From Eimeria necatrix (taxonomy: Eukaryota > Apicomplexa > Conoidasida > Eucoccidiorida > Eimeriidae), in NCBI RefSeq assembly GCF_000499385.1, contig NW_013651916.1:1-10707 (forward strand): a stretch of DNA of 10,707 nucleotides. Reading direction: 5' to 3'. The translations under genes were made by a program, and so were the position numbers. Below the pieces are notes generated by a model, which was not told the origin of the DNA, searched no databases, and saw only the letters and a program-made list of their open reading frames with translations. Positions 1-7,738 of the stretch are shown here, piece after piece. Numbering within the stretch: the first letter of the stretch is position 1; every line of letters begins with the position of its first letter.

Positions 1-65
<65 letters not shown>

Positions 66-87
66 GGAGCGGGAGGTGGGGAGGCCC
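1..87. repeat. CAG triplet run in intron 9, cut by window edge
   Basis: An uninterrupted run of about 21 CAG units (1-63) followed by GGGAGC-type sequence. On the transcribed sense strand it is CTG, in the intron after exon 9. Confidence 0.9.
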
Positions 88-89
88 AC

Positions 90-163
90 CTGCGCCACAG
101 GATGTGCACTGCTCCAGAGTGTTGGCGAAAATCGTCGTGTACGTCCCAGGGGGACAAGGGAAA
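90..163 (-). CDS. Exon 9: CPPGTY module, last exon in window
   Basis: It encodes FPCPPGTYTTIFANT, LEQCTSCGAG, again the cysteine-module pattern. The donor is GCAG/GTGGGC at 89-84, leaving one base. The acceptor is less sure: the better-looking TGCAG at about 172 gives phase 0, while a GAGAG two codons later (164) gives the phase needed by exon 8, and I chose the latter. The intron after it is a CTG run (in sense) that leaves the window, so at least one more exon lies to the left. Confidence 0.65.
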
Positions 164-181
164 CTCTCCAGCTGCAGTCAT

Positions 182-252
<71 letters not shown>

Positions 253-1631
253 GGGGGAGGGGGAGTCTGTTGGATCTGCTTTTTCTGGAGTGTTCTCCTG
301 GCGTCTGTCTGTGTCGGTTGAGCAAGCTCCAATTAAACCAAAGGAGACAATTAAATTAAATTAATTAAATTAAATTAATTTAATTAATTTAATTAATTTA
401 ATTAATTTAATTAATTTAATTAATTTAATTAATTTAATTAATTTAATTAATTTAATTATTTGTTTGTTTACGCAGTCCCCGGGGGAAGAATGGTGCCTTT
501 GATGACGGGCTCTTTTGGGTTGTCGAAGTTGTACGCGTAGCAGTATCTTCCCGCGGGGCAAATTTTGCAATTTTCCTGAAAAAAAGTTCAAATTTTGGAT
601 TTTAAAATGCCATTTTGGAGTCCCTTTTGGGTCCTTTTGAAGAAGGATTTTACTCCTTTTTAGAGACTCTAGTCCCCTTTTTATTCCACTTTTTGTCTCC
701 TTTTTATTCCACTTTTTGTCTCCTTTTTATTCCACTTTTTGCCTCCTTTTTATTCCACTTTTCGTCTCCTTTTTAGAGACTTTAGTCCCCTTTTTATTCC
801 ACTTTTTGTCTCCTTTTTACACTTTTTGTTGCCTCAAAGGAGACACTTTATTAACTCCAAGGAGACACTTTTTATTGCCTCAAAAGGAGACAGTTAATTA
901 TATCGAAGGAGACAGTTTATTATAGCAAAGGAGACAGTTTATTATATCAAAGGAGACAGTTTATTATGTCAAAGGAGACACTTTATTAACTCAAAGGAGA
1001 CACTTTTTATTGCCTCAGAGGAGACACTCTATTGCCTCAAAGGAAGCACTTTATTAGCTCGAAGGAGACAGTTTATTATATCAAAGGAGACACTTTATTA
1101 TTTCAAAGGAGACACTTTTTATTGCCTCAAAAGGAGACAGTTAATTATATCAAAGGAGACAGTTTATTATATCGAAGGAGACAGTTTATTATATCAAAGG
1201 AGACAGTTTATTAACTCAACGGAAACCTTTTATTGCCTCAAAGGAGACAGTTTATTAACACAAAGGAAGCAGTTTATTAACTCAAAGGAGACACTTTATT
1301 ATATCAAAGGAGACCTTTTATTGCCTCAAAGGAGACACTTTACTGCCTCAAAGGAGACACTTTATTAACTCAAAGGAGACAGTTTATTAACTCAAAGGAG
1401 ACAGTTTATTATATCAAAGGAGACATTTTAATGCCTCAAAGGAGGCAGTTAATTATATCAAAGGAGACAGTTAATTATATCAAAGGAGACAGTTTATTAA
1501 CTCAAAGGAGACAGTTAATTATATAAAAGGAGACACTTTAAACATTCTTCGGGGCCTCACCATGGACCTTATGCTGGTGCTGGCGTCCAGGTACCTCCCG
1601 GGGGGACAGGCCCTCTCGCTGAGGGCCCCCT

Positions 1632-1695
<64 letters not shown>

Positions 1696-4131
1696 TGACA
1701 GTTTCGCAGACTCCGAGGTGGTCGTTGGAGACACCAACAAGTCCCTCGTGGCCTATCTCCTTGTGTCCAGACACCGGAAGCTGCAGCGGCCCGTGGCAGA
1801 AGAGCACTGCGGTGTCTGTACAGCTCACGGAGGAGTAGTAGGCGCAAGAGCGAAGTTCCGAAGCTGAGGAGACAGTGTAAAAGTCTCCAAACACTTTTTC
1901 TGTTCTCCGCAGAGACAGAGAAGTCCCCGCCCGAAACTGCACGCAAACCCTAAACCCTAAACCCTAAACCCTAAACCCTAAACCCTAAACCCTAAACCCT
2001 AAACCCGCGCGCAAGCGCCGCACCGAACGCCGCCAGCGCGCTGCACGCACTTAACCCTAAACCCTAAACCCTAAACCCTAAACCCTAAACCCTAAACCCT
2101 AAACCCTCACGGGGGAGGAAGGCTGTGGGGGGGGTTCGGGGGTTTGCGTTTGGGGGTTTGGAATGGGTTCGCATTTTTGGGCGAAGTTGCTGCAGCTGGT
2201 GTCCAGTGCAGCTTTTTCGCTGACTCGGTGTCCCCTGAAGACAAACCACAAACAAACTTGGCTAGCTGGTGGCTAGCTGGTGGCTAGCTGGTGGCTAGCT
2301 GGCTCGCTCTTGGCTAGCTGGGGCCTAGCTGGTGGCTGGCTGCTGTTTAGCTGTTGGCTAGCTAGCTAGCGAGCTGGCTAGCTGCTAGCTAGCTAGTTGG
2401 CTAGCTCGCTGTTGGCCAGCTAGCCAGCTAGCCAGTTATCTGCCTATCTGCCAGCTAGCTAGCTAGCTATCTGCCCATCTGCCGGCTCGCTCGCTCGCTG
2501 GCTAGCTAGCTCCCTCGCCCGCTGGCTGGCTGGCTAGCTAGCTGGCTAGCTAGCTGGCTAGCTGGCTAGCTAGCTGGCTAGCTAGCTGGCGGACTCTGGG
2601 CAGGGGAAGAATTTGCCGGCCCAGCAGATCCCCCCGGGGGGACAGGCGGGGTCTGAGAAGTGGGAGTGGCAGCGCGCGAGCGGCCGCGGCCAACGGGCGC
2701 TCGCGGGATCGCTCGCGGCGTCGCTCGCGGCGTCGCTCGCGAGCGGCAGCGCAGCCAAGGGGGAGGGGCACTCGAAGCCGCGCGGGCACGGAACGCAGCG
2801 GCGCTCGCGAGCGAGCGCGCGAGCGACCGGGCGACCGGGAGCGGGATCGGATGTGGGGTCGGGATCGCCGCTGGGATCGCCGCTGGGATCGCCGCTGGGA
2901 TCGGGATCGCCGCTGGGATCGGGATCGATGGTGGGATCGGGATCGAGGCTGGGATCGGGATCGAGGCTGGGATCGGGATCGATGGGGCGGGCGGTCTCGA
3001 GGACGACGTGGCCGGGGGGGCAGGCGGCGGGGGGCTGCGCGGTGTCTGTACACTCGAAGCCGGGGGGGCAGGGCCGACAGCGCAAATCTCCAGGAAGAGA
3101 AAAGGAGAAGAAGGGGGGACAAGGTGTCAAGACACCCGAGAGGCAGGAGAAGCCCCCCGGACACAACAGGCAGGAGTCCCCTTCCACCAGCCCTGCATGC
3201 ATGCGCAACGCATGCACTCTTCCAGTCCACGCATGCATGCAGCAGTGCATGCATGCATGCATGCAACAGTGCGTGCATGCATGCATGCAACGGTGCATGC
3301 ATGCATGCATGCAACAGTGCATGCATGCATGCAACAGTGCAGAGGCCCCTTCCACCAGCCCTGCTTGCATGCGCAGCGCATGCACTCTTCCCAGTCCGCG
3401 CATGCATGCAGCAGTGCATGCATGCGTGCATGCATGCACAAGTGCATGCATGCGTGCATGCATGCATGCATGCATGCATTGTGGCAGTTGTCTATGCTGT
3501 TGACTTTTGTGGTTTGTGCAGTTGTTTTCACTGTATTCCATTATATTTATTATATTCAGTTATTTTCGTGATATTTATTTATATTTATTTTTTTCAATTA
3601 TTTTGCTGTTTTCAATTCTATTTACTGTTTTCTATCACTTGTGTTTTCAATTGCTTTTATTGTTTTCAGTCATTTTTATTTTATTGAATTTTTCTTTTGA
3701 AAAAGTGTAATAAGTATATTTATATGTTTTATAATGACACATCTATTATATTGCATTGACGAGCAGCAAAAGTGCCTCCTTTCAGCAGCAAAAGTGCCTC
3801 CTTTCAGCAGCAAAAGTGTCTCCTTTCAGCAGCAAAAGTGTCTCCTTTCAGCAGCAAAAGTGTCTCCTTTCTGCAGCAAAAGTGTCTCCTCTCAGCAGCA
3901 AAAGTGTCTCCTTTGACCTGAGGGGCAGGCAATGGGGGGCTGGTCGGGCTTGGGGCAGAAGTGGCCTTGGGGACACTTTTCGCACTTCGTGCGCAGCAGC
4001 AGCAAAGTCGATCCCAACTGTCCCTTTTTGCATGCAGCAGCAACTCCGTCTTTGCATGCAGCCCCGAGGGGGCAGCGCATGCAGACTCCTTCTGGGGACA
4101 AGTGCAGCCCCGGCCCGCAGGGCGCAGCGCT

Positions 4132-4170
<39 letters not shown>

Positions 4171-4310
4171 GCAGCAGCAGCAGCAGCGGCAGCAGCAGCG
4201 GTAAGGGGTTGGTTCCGCCAAAGCGAGCAGCAGCAGCGGCTGCTGCAGCAGCTGCGCAGGCTTCAGCAGCAGCAGCGCCAGCAGCAACGCCGCAGCAACT
4301 CGAAACTGCC

Positions 4311-4356
<46 letters not shown>

Positions 4357-5191
4357 CAGCAGCAGCAGCGGGAGGCGCACTGGCTAGGCTGGACTTGGGT
4401 CTCTTCGCGGGAAGAGACAGAAGGAGACACTTGGCAGTTCGCGCAGCCCCACACTGGAGTGCTGCCGTAAGAGTCCACCAGCTGGAGACTCAGGTCTTTG
4501 CACCTGCAGCAGCAAAGGGTTTAGGGTTTAGGGTTTAGGGTTTAGGGTTTAGGGTTTAGGGTTTGGGGCTCAGGGTTTGCGCTTGCGAGCGGTAGCTGTT
4601 TAGCATGAAAGGAGACAGACGCAAAAGGGAAAAAGGAGACAAAAGAGACAAAAAAGCAAAAAGACAAAAGAGACAAAAAAGAAAAGAAAAAGACAAAAAA
4701 GAAAAAAAAGACAAAAAAGAAAAAAGAGACAAAAAAGAAAAAAGAGACAAAAAGACGAAGACAGAAGAAACAAAAGAAAAGAAGAACAAAGACCCAAAAG
4801 CTACAGAGACAAAAGCGAAAGACACAAAAGAAACTCCAACAAAACAGTCCCCCGGGGGCCCCCTGGGGGGCCCCTGGGGCCCCCTGGGGGCCCCTGGGGG
4901 CCCCTGGGGGCCCCCTTGGGGGCCCCTGGGGCCCCCTGGGGGCCCCTGGGGGCCCCTGGGGGCCCCCTTGGGGGCCCCTGGGGGCCCCTGGGGGCCCCTG
5001 GGGGCCCACTCACTGGTGTCCGGGGGGGCAGAGGGTACAGGGCGAGGCGGGGGGCCCCTGGCAGCGGAGGAGTTTGCCGGCGGCGCAGAGAAAGCCTCGG
5101 GGACAGTCTTTGCAAGTGGCGGAGTCTCTGTCGAAAAAGGAGACACTTGAGCAGCTGGAGTTGGAGACAGCCACCACCTGCAGCTGCCCAA

Positions 5192-5228
<37 letters not shown>

Positions 5229-6138
5229 CTCCAGCCTGCAGTCCGCGGAGACGGCGGGCTGCAGCAGCAGCCGCACGCTCGGGGGGCCCCCCGGGGGGCC
5301 CCCCGGGGGGTGGGGGCCCCCCAGGGGGCCCCCGAAGCAGCGCGCCGTGGCCTTCACAGGGTACCCGTCGCCCCGCCGGCAAGCAGCAGACACGCAGGAC
5401 TGCAGCAGCTGCTGCTGCGCGAGGGGCCCCCCAGGCACAACAAGTTCGAAGAGGGCCTCGTTTTTTGGCATGAGGGCCCAAGTTTTGACCAGCTGGGGGG
5501 CCCCGTCCACCCCCGCCAACGCCCACAGGGGCCCCGCAGGAAGCACTGACACAGTACCCCCCAGCGGCAGCAGCTGCAAGTCCCCCCCCCGTCTCCAGTC
5601 CCGGGGCCCCAAGTCGAAGCTCAGAGTGCACGACTTCGCCGTGCAGCCCCCGCCTTCCGCCACCACCAGGGCCTCCACTTCCGCCTCTTCCCAGGGGCCC
5701 TCGGGGGCCCCCGGGGGGCCCCCCCGCCCCGGGGGGCCCCCCGGGGGGCCCCCCGCGGGGCCCCCGGGGGGCCCCTCCCCCCCCTGGGGGCCCCCCGGGG
5801 GGCCCCCAGCGGGGGCCTGGGGGGGCCCCCCCTCGGGGGGCCCCTCGGGGGGCCCCTCGGGGGCCCCCGGAGGGGGCAGTTCGATGTCAGTGCCCGGCAA
5901 AGGCCGCAGCAAACGGAGGGCCCCCCCAGCAAAAACCCGAACTCGAATGGGGCCCTTTGCTGCTGCTGCGCGCTGCAGGCGGCAGCGGACGGAGACGGGG
6001 CGGCCGGAGATGGTGGGGGCCCCCCTGCGCCGCGGGGGGGGCCCCCAAAGGGACTCGTCGGTGAAGTCGTCGACGTAGGTCTGCACTCTGCAGTGTACAG
6101 ACACCGTAGGGGGGATCCCCACGCCCGCGGGGGACAGC

Positions 6139-6188
<50 letters not shown>

Positions 6189-6376
6189 AGGAGGAGCAGC
6201 AAGGTCCGCCGCAGTGGGCTCGAAAGGAGACACTTCGTGCTGCACTTCAAGGACAACTGGGGACTGTCCCTCAGCAACAGCAGCAGCAGCAGCAGCTGCT
6301 GCTGCCATGGGGAACTCCAGCTCAACTGCCACGCGCTGCTGCCAGTCTTCCGGCCTGAAGACCACCAACTCCTCCA

Positions 6377-6429
<53 letters not shown>

Positions 6430-7096
6430 CCCCCGACGCGCAGCAGCAGCTGGGTCCCCAGGGCCTCCTCGGGGGGCCCCCCTGTCCCCTTTTGGCGGCG
6501 GGGCCTCACAGCAACAGCCAGGGGGCCCCCCGGCTGTTTGGAGAGACCCAACAAGTACCCAAAAGTGGGTCTTTCCAGGGTCACTTCAGCAGCAAAAGGG
6601 GTAAACACGAGGCAGGGGGGCCCCCCGGGGGCCCCCTCGCAGTCTGGGGGGCCCCCCTGTACCCTGTCTCCTGTCTCCTTTTCAACCACTGTCCCCCCCA
6701 AAAGATGCACTTCTGCTATCACTAACTTCGGGCCCATTAAAGCGGCGGAGGCCCCCGCGGGGGCCCCACTACCCTGGGGGCCCCCGGGGGCCCCCGGGGC
6801 CCCTGGGGCCCCCGGGGCCCCCGGGGCCCCCGGGGCCCCCGGAGAGCTGCAGGCCGTTGTGGGGTGGGGCCTGCTGCTGCAGAGGCAGCAGCAAGTAGGC
6901 GGGAGGCAGCAACTCGAAGTTGGAGACAGTCTCCAAAAGGGCCTTTCCAGCAGCAAAAGAAATGCTGCAGAGCCTTGGCAGCAGCAGCAGCAGCAGAGAC
7001 ACAGAAGGAGACAGTTGGGAGGGCCCCAGAGTCAGCTGCCAGGTGGCGCGGCCCCCCCGCAGCAGCTGGGGCCCGAGCCCCTGCAGCGGCACGCCG

Positions 7097-7140
<44 letters not shown>

Positions 7141-7292
7141 GCCCTGCTGCAGCAGCAAAGACACGGAGCCGCAGTCAGCAGCAACAAGCCGCCCTTTGGA
7201 GTCCACCACTTCTGCTGTCAGGGCTGTACGTACACCTGGAATCAACACCGGCGGGTACGCCCACACCCGCAGCCTGTGGGGCAGTCCCGCTG

Positions 7293-7348
<56 letters not shown>

Positions 7349-7699
7349 TTGGTGTTTGCGAGGGCTTCGGGGGAGACGCCCGACCACTGGATGGGGCAAG
7401 AAGGACTGAAGAGTCTCTCGAGCTGCTGCTGCTGCTGCTGCTGCTCAGCAGCAGCAGCAGCAGCTGCTGCTGCTGCAGCGCCTGGAAATGGGGGGCCCCC
7501 TGTCTCCTCCGGCAGCAAACTGGACAAAGTGTCTCTCTTTTGCTGCTCCAAGGGGGCCCCCCCAGCCTTCTCTAAAGGCATCAGGGGGGCCCCCTGGGGG
7601 CCCCCCTGGGGAGACACTGGGGACTCTTTTGGGCCATTTTTAGTGTCTCCTTTGAGGGCTTTTGGCAGCGCAGCAGGAGCAGCAAAAGCAGCAAAAGGG

Positions 7700-7738
<39 letters not shown>

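Noticed and set aside
370..591. Minus-strand 73-codon ORF with Ile-Lys-Leu repeats
   Set aside because: Its frame differs from the CPAGRYC frame of exon 8, and its end is the AT repeat of intron 8.
836..1545. CRISPR-like array of regular 22-bp units
   Set aside because: The units are contiguous imperfect direct repeats with no unique spacers, in eukaryotic-type DNA within an intron.
1519..1946. Single unspliced minus-strand ORF through the CAG run
   Set aside because: Reading through gives poly-Cys, poly-Leu or poly-Ala; splicing 1829 to 1629 gives a proper cysteine module with matching phase.
3127..3541. Minus-strand Met-His-Ala-Cys repeat protein
   Set aside because: The open frame through the GCATGC array results from a repeat without stops; it lies in an intron.
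2613..3571. Long plus-strand open frames (about 300 codons)
   Set aside because: They are antisense shadows of exon 4 and of the GCATGC array (Cys-Met-His-Ala repeats); the minus frame has the cysteine modules and splice sites.
4605..5150. Plus-strand ORF rich in Lys, Arg and Asp
   Set aside because: The composition comes from the AAAAAGAGACA purine tract and then the GC minisatellite; it lies in intron 2 and shows no domain.
5074..6078. Plus-strand 334-codon ORF
   Set aside because: Antisense to exon 2; its residues are Gly/Pro/Ala repeats, while the minus frame has folded-type sequence and a Cys module.
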